Shown one piece after another: positions 8,903 through 18,885 of a DNA stretch of 23,572 nt. The notes beneath the pieces are model-generated. The model was given only the letters and a program-made list of their open reading frames with translations. It was not told the DNA's origin and did not search any database. The position numbers and the translations under genes were made by a program. The stretch covers positions 454,438-478,009 of the forward strand of contig NMRA01000063.1 in NCBI GenBank assembly GCA_002633005.1, in the 5' to 3' direction. Each line of letters begins with the position of its first letter. Positions within the stretch are counted from its first letter, which is position 1. This stretch comes from Phoronis australis (taxonomy: Eukaryota; Phoronida; Phoronidae).

Positions 8903-8913
8903 AGAAGGGGAGA
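8903..8913 (+). promoter_or_regulatory. Polypurine tract of the gypsy element
   Basis: AGAAGGGGAGA lies directly before a TGTAATAT that would begin the 3' LTR. This is the expected site of plus-strand DNA priming. Confidence 0.65.
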
Positions 8914-9083
8914 TGTAATATTTATTAGTAACAAGTAACTGTTAGCATTAATCCCATTGTGCCTAACATATAATGCAGTGCTTCTTCCTGTATGATGTAG
9001 TGTGTTAAGACGATATAATTTTACTCTTACTTTCATCTTGTGGGATCATCAAGTAACCACACCACATCCAATATAACATAACA
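8914..9083 (+). repeat. Putative 3' LTR of the gypsy element
   Basis: The segment begins TG immediately after the polypurine tract and a plausible end is ...CATAACA at 9083, giving ~170 bp bounded by TG and CA. With no 5' LTR in the window to align, the right boundary is uncertain and no target duplication can be confirmed. Confidence 0.5.
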
Positions 9084-9241
9084 AAGAGACTGTTATCGTG
9101 AGTTTCCCAGGCAGGGATGTGGAGTGCAGGGGCAGTTCAAGGATTTTGAGTTGGTCGGGGGGGCATGGCACAGGAATAACCAGAATTTCGCCTCATGCGC
9201 GCGCCCAACCTAAAAATGACATTACGGTGTTTTCCCGTTGC

Positions 9242-9279
9242 TCCCAACTTGTTCGATTTTATAGCCCAACAAGTTGGGA
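9242..9279. repeat. Perfect 12-bp inverted repeat with 14-nt loop
   Basis: TCCCAACTTGTT (9242-9253) is perfectly complementary to AACAAGTTGGGA (9268-9279). There is no T-run, so it is not a terminator. Confidence 0.7.
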
Positions 9280-9858
9280 ATGATCACCCCTGTAGCCAAT
9301 ATCTTACACGACTGATTATCTCCATTCTGGCATTTACGATTGGAGGGCCAGCTCTCTTTTGTTCGATAATTGCTCAAATCTCCAATGAGATCGTATCAAC
9401 GGCGTGACTGAGCTGTGCTGTAAAAAATAAAAGTTAAGTTTTAACGTATTTGAGCATAAACCAATAACATTTCTGAAATCCTCGTCAAATGGTGATCATG
9501 TTTAGTTTTTGAATCGCCAAAATCGCCCAACTACAACCGAAGTTACGACAATCTATTCTTTCCGAACGTACCAATCCACTCTGGGTTGACTGTGTTAACA
9601 CGTAGTCTGTAATAAGCCTTATTTTGGCCTGCCTGTTGTCATACCAGACAAAAGACTGTGCTGGGCAGTCAACAAAGAAGCTAGATGATATCACACGCTC
9701 ATAATTCATCTACCGATATGGGTGATTATTGACCTTCAGCTCATCATAAGACTTGGTCCCATTTGAGTAAACAATGAGTAACACCATGGCTGTGATGAGA
9801 CTGTATACCTATACAGTGCATCGGTTCTAGCCTTTCCGTTGACTATTGGAGTGTAACA
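9280..9858. other. Unannotated stretch with a weak minus-strand frame
   Basis: A 74-codon minus frame spans 9485-9709, but it has no domain signature or convincing splice borders. I do not call it a gene. Confidence 0.35.
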
Positions 9859-10472
9859 GGTTACTACTTCGATGGCCCACTCCGAAAAAAAGAACAACTA
9901 CTCCGAATGTGCACTACTCCGAAAAAACACTGTTACTACTTTTTTCACTCGATCTTCCTAAATTTTCGCAAAATGTCACGAATGGTTTATTAATTTGTTA
10001 CTAACAAAATACCAACACAAAAAAAATTTGGACAATGAAGTCCAATGACTTATATCTGCCATTCTTACTGTCTTTGTAGTTAACAACTCTTGTATTCTTT
10101 GAAGTTCGCGCACCCGACGGGGGGGCTCAAATGAGCCCCCCATTTGGCGAAATGGGCAAAAAGATCCGCCTCAAAACAACAAAAAGTCCGAGAAAAGTGG
10201 ACAAAGGTCCACTTATAAGGCGCGAATGCACAATTCATAGCCCTGAACGTGATATCCCGTTTTCTAGTCCCGTTTTTTGTTTGTAAAAGGTCCACATTGC
10301 CAAGAATTCGAGCTCCCCATATTTTAAACTGGGTGCCCGCATGTATTAGTGTTAAAAAATGAAACAAATGCGTTCATATTTGGAGGAAGCGTGGGTTTCT
10401 TCGGAGTAGTGTTTTCTTTTCGGAGTAGAGGTTTTTCGGAGTAGTGGTTTTTTGGAGTAATGGGCAGTAACC
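9859..10472. mobile_element. Foldback/MITE-like element with subrepeat-bearing TIRs
   Basis: The left end begins GGTTACTAC, and the reverse complement of the right end begins GGTTACTGCCC. Both ends then contain repeated blocks of ACTCCGAAAAA (left about 9880-9930; right, inverted, about 10395-10460). The element is ~614 bp and has no transposase. Its core (about 10100-10345) recurs without the TIRs at 15666-15895. The minus-strand frame at 10080-10367 has no recognisable domain and is probably not a gene. Confidence 0.72.
10120..10141. repeat. 22-bp near-perfect palindrome
   Basis: GGGGGGCTCA and TGAGCCCCCC flank a two-base AA centre, in the core of the foldback element. The copy at 15674 keeps only the right half (GAGCCCCCT). 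Confidence 0.75.
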
Positions 10473-12007
10473 ATTACTGGACGCACCAGCACTGCTTAGC
10501 ATATGAGCATTTTAATGCCATATGCTTTCTCTATTGTGCCAATACAACCCTCATGAAACTTGTGAGCAAAAGGTTTAGCACACTATAGTACATGTATGCA
10601 ATAGTCAGCATTTAAAAAAACTTGAAGAAGTTAAGAAAATGAAAAATAATGAGACAAAAAGTCTGCTAGGCAGTTTTGACCTTTGACCTCTGGTTTGACC
10701 TTGAAAATGACCTCGTATTAATAAAATAACACCAGACATGGACTAACCATCACAGAAAACGGTACAAACAATTATTATATGACTGTTAACCATCAAGTTC
10801 AAAAAACCAAAGTGGGTCAAAATTCAAAATGGCGCAATCCTGCATCTTGAATTGCAAAAAATGTTCAACGTTGTACTAAGTGCAACCAAGCTAATTTTGT
10901 TCTGATCATATTTAATATTTTTCAACAAAAAAACTGTAATAAACATTGCAGGGTTCACTACTGGAGCTATTGAGCTGGCAACTAGACTATAACCTCTGTC
11001 CCACAGAAGCAATGCTTAAAAGACCATGACAAACAAGTACTTGATATAAATGAACAAACATTTATTAAAAAAGGACAGTCTAAAAGAATATACAAATTGC
11101 ACTAACATTGTCTTAGAATGCATTTCAAAATAACAATAGAGAATAAAAATAGAGAATAATAATAATAATACAAATACAAATAATAATAATACTAACAATA
11201 GCAATACTGGACACTATAACTAACAAAAACATAGAGTTTAACAGTGGTCTAAATATACGATACCAGGTACATTTAATTCTTTCAAATGGTTTGCCTCACT
11301 AAGAGGTGATCATGAAACAAGGAATCCTATTGTCTGCAAGCAAACGGATAAGAGCAAGTTCAACTCATCAGGGTAGACAATTTTACCCTCTCAAGGTCTG
11401 CATGGATACTGACACTGCCTGCATATAGGTCTCATTAATTAACTTCTTTTCTTGCAAACTGCACTTTTCTTTATAAAAAAATCCATTTTCTTAAGAATGG
11501 TATTCATGTCTTTAAAGCACAAATTACATTTTTCCATTAAAATAAATACACCATTCCTAAAAATGCAGTTTTTGAGATAAAAATGTAATTTCGAAGACTA
11601 GACTGGTGGTTTACAAAAACAGCAGTCGACAAGACATGATAGGGTGCTTAATGTAGACCTTGAGGCAGATTGTACAGTCTCACTTTGAACAGGTGGCTGA
11701 GATTTTTGTGAGGATCTTAAAATGAAGATTTGACACTCACCAGTGTGTGAAACAGGATGTCCCAAGGTAACTGTTATATTGTCTAAACAGCACTAAATAA
11801 TTTTTTAATATAAAGTTTAGAAACTTTGTGTTGTGTGCTAAATGGGTAAAGAATTACCACTAACAACAAGAAATTGAAAAAAAATCCCCACACAAATTAG
11901 CATTCCTCCATTTCCTAATAGAAAGCACCAAAATTGTACAGCAATATCAGCACCATTTAACATTTTCAGAACAACTGAATGTTAAATAATATTAAAAATG
12001 TATTTCA
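10473..12007. other. AT-rich non-coding stretch with microsatellite
   Basis: An interrupted AAT microsatellite lies at about 11154-11192. A motif TGACCTTTGACCT occurs near 10679, and there is an AATAAA on the minus strand near 11060. Several short frames exist, but none has domain support. A 60-codon minus frame ending at 11598 was considered and not called. Confidence 0.4.
11154..11192. repeat. Interrupted (AAT)n microsatellite
   Basis: Two AAT runs are separated by ACAAATACAA. Confidence 0.85.
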
Positions 12008-12417
12008 ATATAAATCGGTAAATGAAACAACAAGAATGGATCAACTGAAATTTGAAATTTTCGGATGTAACAACTTCCTTTATCAACAAAAACAGAAATA
12101 AAGTAAAATCAAACACAAAATGACAATTGACATATAAGATATGGTGTAATGAAAATGATACATTTTTGCGTAAAAAATTCAACGACATATTTCAAGAAGT
12201 TTTTATGTTCAATCCATGAGGTTCTATTGTATTAAGTTTGTCTATCCAATATTGTTCTCTTTTAAGTCTGTGAGGGGTACTGGGGTGTTGGAGTTTTTCT
12301 ATTATTTGTACAGAAAGATCTTGAATATTATGGTTTTTTGGAATTGAAATGATTACCTATAGTATCATTTCAAATTTCAGTTGATCCATTCTTGTTGTTT
12401 TATTTACCGATTTATAT
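12008..12417. repeat. 51-bp inverted repeat bracketing a GIY-YIG fragment
   Basis: Positions 12008-12058 and the reverse complement of 12367-12417 are identical over 51 bp except for one visible difference (GAAAC versus AAAAC). The arms are separated by 308 bp. The right arm is directly upstream (minus strand) of the GIY-YIG coding remnant. Penelope-like elements often carry terminal repeats in unusual inverted or partial arrangements, which would fit. A local inverted duplication is the alternative. Confidence 0.85.
12192..12357 (-). pseudogene. GIY-YIG endonuclease C-terminus, Penelope-like element remnant
   Basis: The minus strand reads GNHFNSKKP and, after a one-base slip in an A run, HNIQDLSVQIIEKLQH, then RLKREQYWIDKLNTIEPHGL, N and a short tail to a stop at 12192-12194. 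The HFN...IIEKL...EQYWIDKL-T--P-GLN arrangement is the C-terminal half of the GIY-YIG nuclease carried at the end of Penelope-like retroelement proteins. It includes the candidate catalytic Glu and the conserved terminal Asn. The GIY-YIG core and the RT are not present upstream, so this is a 5'-truncated remnant. Other GIY-YIG retroelements are possible hosts of this domain. Confidence 0.68.
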
Positions 12418-12734
12418 TCTTCATTTCTTGAAACAATAGTATCCTTGGGAGGATCTGGATCGCCTTATTTAGTTTCAGATATATTTTCTACGAAATGTAT
12501 TTCACTAATGCATTTAATAACAGACAGGAATAGTATGCAAACACTACTAATAACCTTCAAAGTTTAAATCTTTCAGTTTGAAGAAATTACGTTTACTGAT
12601 TAGCCATAACAATGTGTGTTTATGATCATTTCATGATCGCACCATTGTTAATACACTTCAAAAAGTAATTTAATACAAGAGCAATATGGAGCGTTGAATT
12701 GCACTCACAATAGCACTGCAAATGGTGTGCTTCT

Positions 12735-12797
12735 ATGGGTATTTTAGTATCATAATTAGCCATTACATGGGTATTTTAGTATCATAATTAGCCATTA
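12735..12797. repeat. 32-bp tandem duplication
   Basis: ATGGGTATTTTAGTATCATA starts at 12735 and again at 12767. The two copies are nearly identical. Confidence 0.85.
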
Positions 12798-12998
12798 TAC
12801 GGAACAGAATGCGTCAAACCCATCCTTAATGAGAAGGTGGTGTCGTTTCTGCAATACACAGCTATTTGCCAAATTTCATGAAAATAATCTAACGAACTAC
12901 TAAGATATAGAGGCAAATGTAACAAGAGCAACGCGGAGCATTGAAATGCGCCCACGAATACACTGCTCCTAGGGTTGTTTATTTGTATCATAAAATGG

Positions 12999-13010
12999 CC
13001 ACTAGATGGC
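12999..13010 (+). promoter_or_regulatory. CTCF-like motif CCACTAGATGGC in the repeat family (representative)
   Basis: CCACTAGATGGC followed by GC fits the CTCF core CCASYAGRKGGC. Other strict matches in the same orientation are at 13146, 13476, 13775, 13834, 14267, 20714, 21724 and 21869. Degenerate versions are at the heads of most other monomers. Binding is not shown by sequence alone. Confidence 0.5.
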
Positions 13011-13771
13011 GCAAAAACGTTCAATCCATCAAAAAACAGGAACGTGTCATCGCTTCTTTAATAGAAAGCTATTTACAAAATTTCATAAAAATCTGTCAAA
13101 GAACTTTCTGAGAAACAAAGGAAATGGAAAAAAAAAATGAAATTGCCACTAGGGGGCTCAATGTTTGTTTAATCCGCCTGAAAGTCGTCCTCGTCTGTTG
13201 TTCTCTTCATATAATACACTTACAATATTTAATAAAGATCCTGCAGTGGGTTTAGGAGATAAACCTGTGGGCACAAACAAAAGATAACTACCACTAGGAG
13301 GTGCCACAGTGGTCGAAGTCGTCATCGTCAACCATGTTCTTCACAATGAAAACGCCAATTTTCAAAATCATGCTTAGAATGGTTTAGCTGACAGAGGGGT
13401 GGACGCATAAAAACATTTTATGAAAATCCGTTGAGAACCTTTGAAGATAGAGGTAAATGTAAAAAATTAAAATTGCCACTAGGGGGCACATTGGTAGTCA
13501 GATCTGTCCGAAAGTCATTGTCGTCTGTTGTCAACATCATATAAATACATTTGCTACATTTAGTAAAGATCCTACAAACCGTTAAGGAGATACAGCCATG
13601 AGCGCAAAAAAAATTGCCACTAGGAAGTGCTACAGTAGTCAAAGTCGGAAAATCATCATAAACCATCCTCTTCATAGTAAGAACATACATGCCAATTTTC
13701 ACAAAAATCCTTAGAGCGGTTTGGGTGATATAGGGGTGGACGCCAAAAGACAGACTCAAAAACAGTAAAAA

Positions 13772-13889
13772 TGGCCACTAGGTGGCATAAACTATGTTGA
13801 ATCCATCCGTAAACAGGAGGATAACATCAATGGCCACTAGGTGGCGCAAACTATGTCAAATTCATCCGAAAACAAGAGGATAACGTCAT
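13772..13889. repeat. 59-bp local duplication of an A-monomer head
   Basis: TGGCCACTAGGTGGC occurs at 13772 and again at 13831 with matching downstream sequence, duplicating the CTCF-like motif. Confidence 0.75.
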
Positions 13890-14548
13890 CTTACTAATAG
13901 ATGCCTATATGTCAAATATTGTGAAAATACGCGGAGGATCTTAGAAGATGAAGACTGAGATAAAACGTTAAAAACTAAAATTGCCACTAGGGGACATACT
14001 GGTAGTCAGATCCATCCGAAAGTCGTCATCTGTTGTCAACATCATACAAATACACTTACTAAATTTAGTAAAGATCATGCGAATGGCTTAGGAGATACAG
14101 CCAAAAAAACCAAAACTGCCACTAGAAGGTGCCACACTAGTCTAAGTCATTGGAAAATCATTGTCAGCAGTCGTCTTCATAATAGAACATACACGCCAAT
14201 TTTCACAAACATCTTTAGAGCAGTTTGGTTGACAGAGGGTGGACACCAAAAAAACAGTAAAACTGACCACTAGATGGCGCAAACTACGTCGAATCCATCT
14301 GAAAACGAGAGAATAGTGTCATCTCACCAATAAATGCCTATATGCCAAATTTTACGAAAATATATTGATTGAAGACCTTTGACGATACAGCGGTAAACAT
14401 AAAAACTAAAATTGTTACTAGGTGGCACACTGGCAGTCCGATCTGTTTGAAATTCGTCATTTTTTGTCAACTTCATACAAATGTACTTGTCAAACTTAAA
14501 GTCCTTATCTTAAAATGCCAATGTGGCTCCACTATTCAAAAATACTTA

Positions 14549-14568
14549 ATAAATAAAATTTTATTTAT
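14549..14568. repeat. Perfect 20-bp AT palindrome containing AATAAA on both strands
   Basis: ATAAATAAAATTTTATTTAT is self-complementary and offers a polyadenylation hexamer in each direction. Functional use is not shown. Confidence 0.6.
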
Positions 14569-15665
14569 GTACCTTTCATTATTATATTCTTTTCGCCTTT
14601 CGTGCCACAAGCGTTTTTTTTTTACCTGTATTTGACCCTTCTCTGTGAGCAGATAATTACCAGCGGTCATTGGATATTTCCGTACCCACATTTCCGGCTC
14701 GTCAGTTCAGGAACTTGTCCTGAACGCCGCCATTTTTTCCTTGTAACTGAATGTGCTATCGCTTGCTAGAAAAGTTTTTCATTATTTTGTTTTCTTAGTA
14801 ATATCTCGTGATTCGTTTGTATATATATAGTGTACATATAGTTCGTAGTTAGTGGTTGAAATTTTTTTTGGAATATTACGCATACTTTTGTTTATTATGT
14901 TAAAATAGCATTTTGGTGTTTAGTTCCTGTTACATAGGGCAGTCAAACCAAATGTTGTTGTTTTGAATTTTGATTATAGTTTTGAAAAAGTACTTTGCAT
15001 CCTACTCCGTAAAAATCGGAAAAGTGTCAAAATCGGGGGCAAGCAGTGCAAAGTCCTTGCATGTTTTGTGGCGAAATTTGGGTCACTTTGTTTGGATCGG
15101 ATCGGCCATCTTGGACGACAGCGGGATAAGTTACGAGTTTAAAACTTTGTATAAATTGTTTTGCCAACAATTTAAGGTGAAATTTAGTGAGATATCGTAA
15201 CTTACTATTCTGCACGATTCAACAGTTTTCACCAAATTTCAGCCTTGCATTTATTACTTATTAAGTGATAAAAGTGCTCACAATTCCCATTGGTACCAAC
15301 AACATGGCGAATTTTGCTGAACTGAAAGGCATGTTCAACCAGATACTTTGTAATTTGTGAAGATTCAACGTTGATGCATTTTGACAAACGTTGCTACAAA
15401 AAATGAACTCGCATCTTCAGGCAACATTTCTTGATGCCTTGCGTTTACTATTAATACATAAATTTAAAAAAACATCATACAGTTGAAAACCAAGTTCACT
15501 AGAAGTTTTTCATTTCATGGATTCTTGCAATTCTATCAATGAGATTGCCACCTCCACTCAAATTACAATTATCGATATGGTTCAGTTGTGAGGTCACTTC
15601 CTTTGTACTCACTGCTTAATAAATTAAAAAATGAGAACATTTTGTATTGGACTTGACATACTAAC
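14569..15665. other. Unique-looking stretch; possible promoter motifs near 14690-14740
   Basis: An ETS-like TTTCCGG (about 14691) is followed by a perfect 8-bp inverted repeat GTTCAGGA/TCCTGAAC (14705-14725) and GCCGCCATTTT (YY1-like on the minus strand, about 14726-14736). These motifs cluster at animal promoters. No first exon could be identified. The plus frame at 14970-15200 has no domain and I do not call it. Confidence 0.25.
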
Positions 15666-15895
15666 GTGGTCAAACGAGCCCCCTATTTGGAGAAATGGAA
15701 AAAGGTCTGCCTCAGTCAGAGAAGCAATAACTCCGAAAAAAGTAGAAAACAAGACAAAAATCCACTAAAGGCAGGCAGTACCAAAATTTGGTGTCTGCAA
15801 TTCATAGCTCTGAACATACCCAGCGAATCTTATAGTAAAAGGTATACATTCTCAAAAATTCAAACTCCCATTTTTATGCTTGGTGCGCAAATCTC
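15666..15895 (+). repeat. Second copy of the foldback-element core
   Basis: Landmarks GAGCCCCC-ATTTGG-GAAATGG, TCCACTT/TAA, AATTCATAGC-CTGAAC, GTAAAAGGT and a GGTGC/GGTGCCCGC end match 10133-10345 in the same order and strand. The copy is diverged and lacks the TIRs. Confidence 0.7.
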
Positions 15896-16127
15896 CCTTG
15901 AAAGCCACCAACTTTGCACAGTTCGCCAAAAGACCTCAAGTTCTAAATAAACCTCGTTTGAGCGAGCGCTGTGGCCAGGGACCAGGCAGGCCTAAGGGTA
16001 GCCTTGGTGCAAAGCTGTATACTGACAAGTTGTATTTTGATGATAGCCTTCATACTGGTAGCTGGCAGGCTAGCTAACTTAAGGGCTGCCGCGACAGTAC
16101 GTGTGACACAGGACTAACCAGCCTGTA

Positions 16128-16305
16128 ATCAGTCGGATCCGTCCACAATTCGGCATCATCCGGCGTCAGTTTCATAGGAACACATCTGAAAAATCTCATC
16201 AAAATCCTGTGAGGGGTTTAGGACATACAGCTATGATCACCGGATGCCCGTATAGACAGAGATGATGGCAATATGCAATACCCCCATATAAATATGTGGG
16301 CGCAT
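16128..16305 (+). repeat. CACTAG-repeat family, copy 2 (3' end with terminal hairpin)
   Basis: This holds only the terminal segment: CGGATCCGTCC, a TCATAGGAACACATC block, GGTTTAGGACATACAGC, GACAGAGATGATGGCAATATGC and the hairpin CCCATATAAATATGTGGG with CGCAT at 16305. Confidence 0.7.
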
Positions 16306-16616
16306 AAAAATAGCCACAAGGTGGCGTAAAATCCGTCAGAAAATGAAATGACACCATCGCCTTCGTATTAAAAACCTGAATTTCATGAAAATCTGCCAAG
16401 GAACTTCGAAGATACAGAGGCAAACATAAAAAAATGCCACTAGGGGCACAGCGGTATTTGGGTCGGTCTGAAACTTGTCATTTTCTGTCACCAGCCACAT
16501 AGGAACACACCAACCAAAGTTCAATAACATCCAACAAGGGGTTTACAAGAAACAGCAGCGGACGCCAAGACAGAGATCACGACAACATGTACCCACATAT
16601 CAATATGTGGACGCAT
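16306..16616 (+). repeat. CACTAG-repeat family, copy 3 (with terminal hairpin)
   Basis: It begins with a GCCACAAGGTGGCG A-type head directly after the hairpin of copy 2. A B-type monomer (16434 onward) follows, then the terminal hairpin at 16587-16616. Head-to-tail joining to copy 2 suggests tandem insertion or unequal exchange at the hairpin. Confidence 0.72.
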
Positions 16617-17267
16617 TATAAAAATCATTCTAAAACTGCAGTTCATGCCATCAGAGGCTTTTCATCTTCTGTTCTGTAATCATTGTGTCGTTGTCGACCT
16701 CCAAATAATTTGTTCAACTGAAACAATAGTCATCGAAATATTATGAACAACATCTAGTAGAAGCAATCATATAGTAGTTGCAGAAGTAACAGTAGACCCT
16801 CATGACAGTGGCCACAGTAGAACCTTGTGACGGTAGCCACAGTTATACCTTATGATGGTGACCACAGTAGTACCTTATGATGGTGGCCACAGTAGTACCT
16901 TATGACGGTGGCCACAGTAGTACCTTATGATGGTGGCCACAGTAGAACCTTATGGTGGTGGCCACAGTAGTACCTTATGACGGTGGCCACAGTGGAACCT
17001 TATGATGGTGGCCACAGTAGCACCTTATGGTGGCAACAGTAGTACCTTATGATGGTGGCCACAGTAGTACCTTATGATGGTGGCCACAGTAGTACCTTAT
17101 GATGGTGGCCAAAGTAGTACCTTATGATGGTGACCACAGTAGTACCTTATGATGGTGACCACAGTAGTACCTTATGATGGTGGCCACAGTAGTACCTTAT
17201 GATGGTTACCACAGTAGAACTTTATGGTGAGGGCAACATGCACCCACATAAAAATATGTGGGTACAT
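16617..17267 (+). repeat. CACTAG-repeat family, copy 4, with internal minisatellite
   Basis: A short unique-looking part is followed by the 25-bp array, then GAGGGCAACATGC and the terminal hairpin at 17238-17267. Confidence 0.65.
16789..17232 (+). repeat. 25-bp minisatellite, 18 units
   Basis: Units start with ACAGTAG and continue CCTTATGATGGTGGCC. Starts fall every 25 bp from 16789 to 17211, with one 22-bp unit (17014-17035). Outer units are more diverged than inner ones, as expected for an array growing from its middle. The period is not a multiple of three, and no frame is maintained. Confidence 0.95.
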
Positions 17268-18060
17268 AAAAAAGCCATTTTAAAGTTATTTCAAACCTGA
17301 TTTAGTGGCCTCTATTCTAACTTGTATATGAAAAAAGTAGGCTTTGTCAAATAGTAAAAGTATATATTTTCTGGAAAAAAAAGATCAGGGAATGAATATA
17401 AAAAAATATGTAAATGTTTTATACGGTAAAGTCGCGTGATTTTCGGACACTGAAAATTAATTCCAATAGAAAAAATTCATTCTTGGACGTATTTTTGTGT
17501 CATTATTAAATTAAATATTCTGTTAACACCTTTTTACATCAAAATTCCATGTTTAAAAAAGGTACGTTCATAGCAAAATAACCACTGTCGATTTTAATGA
17601 AACCTTTTTCAGAAAACTTCACCAGTTACCTCAAATACTGTTAGAAATTTTTGTTTAGCCTTTTTGTTCGATTTCTATGACAAATCAACTCAAAATGTGA
17701 GGTATATTTGTAAAAAAACAGAAGTCATATTCGTCTTTGTTACATTACGCAAAAAGTAGGCCTTTATATCAAAAATCCTAATAGTATTTTCGAGATTGAT
17801 GAATGAATATTAAGTTTGGAAAGTTTCAATGAAATCCACCAAACCGTTTTCGAGAACTCATGTTCCTAAGTTCAAATTAAGTAGATTTAGCGAAGCCGGG
17901 AAAAAAAACGATTGTGTGGGAGACTTGGGATAATTATTGGGTGCAACCTTGTTTTCAAATTATTATAACCTATACACCCCTTAGCCACATTCATTATTTC
18001 AACATGTACATCCAATGTCATCTGAATTTGCAGAGCGCAATTAACTTAATTATCACAAAA
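17268..18060. other. AT-rich stretch, nothing recognised
   Basis: This lies between two copies of the repeat family. A 69-codon plus frame at 17914-18123 runs into the next repeat copy and is not credible as a gene. Confidence 0.4.
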
Positions 18061-18816
18061 ACATTACATATGGCCACTAGGTGGAGCAAACTAGGTCGAA
18101 TCCATCAGAAAACAGAACGGTAGCGTCACCTTACTAACCCAGCCTGTACACCAAATTTTATGAAAATATGTTAAGGAACTTTAAAGATACAGAGGTAAAT
18201 GTATAAAAATAAAATTGCCACTACATAGCACACCAGTAGTCAGATCTGTCCAAAAGTCATCGTCGTCCGTTGTCATCATCATGTAATTGCACTTACTCAA
18301 TTTAGTAAAGATCCTGCAAATGGTTTAGGAGATATAGCCGTAGGCGCAAAAAAAAAAACAAAACTGCCACTGGGACACGCCACAGTAGTTGAAGTTCTCG
18401 GAAAATCATCATCAACTGTCCTCTTGATAGTAAGAACATACATGCCAATTTTCACAATCAATTTGGTTGATAGAGGGGTGGACTTGAAAAAGTAAAAATG
18501 ACCACTAGTGGTGCAAACTACATCGAATCCATCCGAAAACAGGAGGGTACTATCGTCTCACTAATAGATGCCTATATACCAAATTTTGTGACAATATGTT
18601 GAGGACCTTTGAACATACAGAGGTAAATGTAAAAAATAAAAGTGCCACTAGGGAGCACATCGGTAGTCGGATCCGTCCGAAAGTTCGTTCATGCTATCCC
18701 ATGCATAAAAGGAACACATGTGCAAAGTTTCATGAACATACGTCAATCAGACAGACGACGCCCTGACGGGCAGAGATGATGCCATAATGCGTCCACATAT
18801 AAATATGTGGGCGCAT
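18061..18816 (+). repeat. CACTAG-repeat family, copy 5 (with terminal hairpin)
   Basis: Monomers A (18070), B (18213), C (18361), A (18500) and a terminal B (18640) run into the terminal hairpin ATGCGTCCACATA (18787-18799)/TATGTGGGCGCAT (18804-18816). The terminal B monomer switches after CGAAAG into the GACAGACGACGCC-type tail. Confidence 0.8.
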
Positions 18817-18885
18817 AAAAGTACAAACGGACCATACTGAAGTCCAATGTATTCATGCAACAAAGTGAGAGTTAATGGTTCTTAC

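Larger units (their letters stand above)
6808..9083 (+). mobile_element. Defective Ty3/gypsy LTR retrotransposon (3' half)
   Basis: The order of the parts is that of Ty3/gypsy: RT palm remnant, RNase H, integrase core, integrase C-terminal region, polypurine tract and 3' LTR. The gag gene, protease, most of RT, the primer-binding site and the 5' LTR are absent. Several frameshifts, a stop, a missing zinc-finger domain and a catalytic Asp-to-Gly change make it non-autonomous. The left edge abuts a 37-bp tandem repeat, so the 5' portion was lost by deletion or rearrangement. Confidence 0.85.
12630..14480 (+). repeat. CACTAG-repeat family, copy 1 (3'-truncated)
   Basis: The element starts with segments like AAGAGCAACGCGGAGCATTG and ATGCGCCCAC (about 12920-12955, with an older diverged copy from about 12670). 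About a dozen monomers of roughly 142 bp follow, in cycling types A, B and C. Monomer starts are near 12996 (A), 13141 (B), 13287 (C), 13472 (B), 13611 (C), 13771 and 13831 (A, A), 13979 (B), 14113 (C), 14261 (A) and 14409 (B). Most types share a CCACTAGG-GGC head, TCCGAAA, an ATCGTC block, a CAAATTTCATGAAAAT-like block and GGAGATACAG near the end. The array stops inside a B monomer and has no terminal hairpin. Short minus frames here are shadows with no domain. Confidence 0.8.

Noticed and set aside
9485-9709. 74-codon minus frame
   Set aside because: No motif, signal peptide or convincing splice sites, so it is not distinguishable from chance.
10080-10367. 95-codon minus frame in the foldback core
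   Set aside because: The related copy at 15666-15895 does not keep the frame, and no domain is seen.
11598-11795. ~60-codon minus frame after a TTATTTAG acceptor, ending in a cysteine-rich tail
   Set aside because: It contains a strong internal donor (GTGAGT) and has no family match. Length is within chance for this composition.
11982-12188. 68-codon hydrophobic minus frame
   Set aside because: It lies downstream of the GIY-YIG stop and partly in the inverted repeat arm. The composition follows from AT-rich sequence.
14712-14721. p53 half-site-like GAACTTGTCC
   Set aside because: Only one half-site is present. A single 10-mer of this degeneracy is expected by chance.
14970-15200. 76-codon plus frame and its minus counterpart (15027-15215)
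   Set aside because: Neither strand shows a domain or splice context. I leave the region as unique non-coding.
16789-17232. CRISPR-like regular array
   Set aside because: Units are contiguous 25-bp repeats without unique spacers, so this is a minisatellite in an animal genome.
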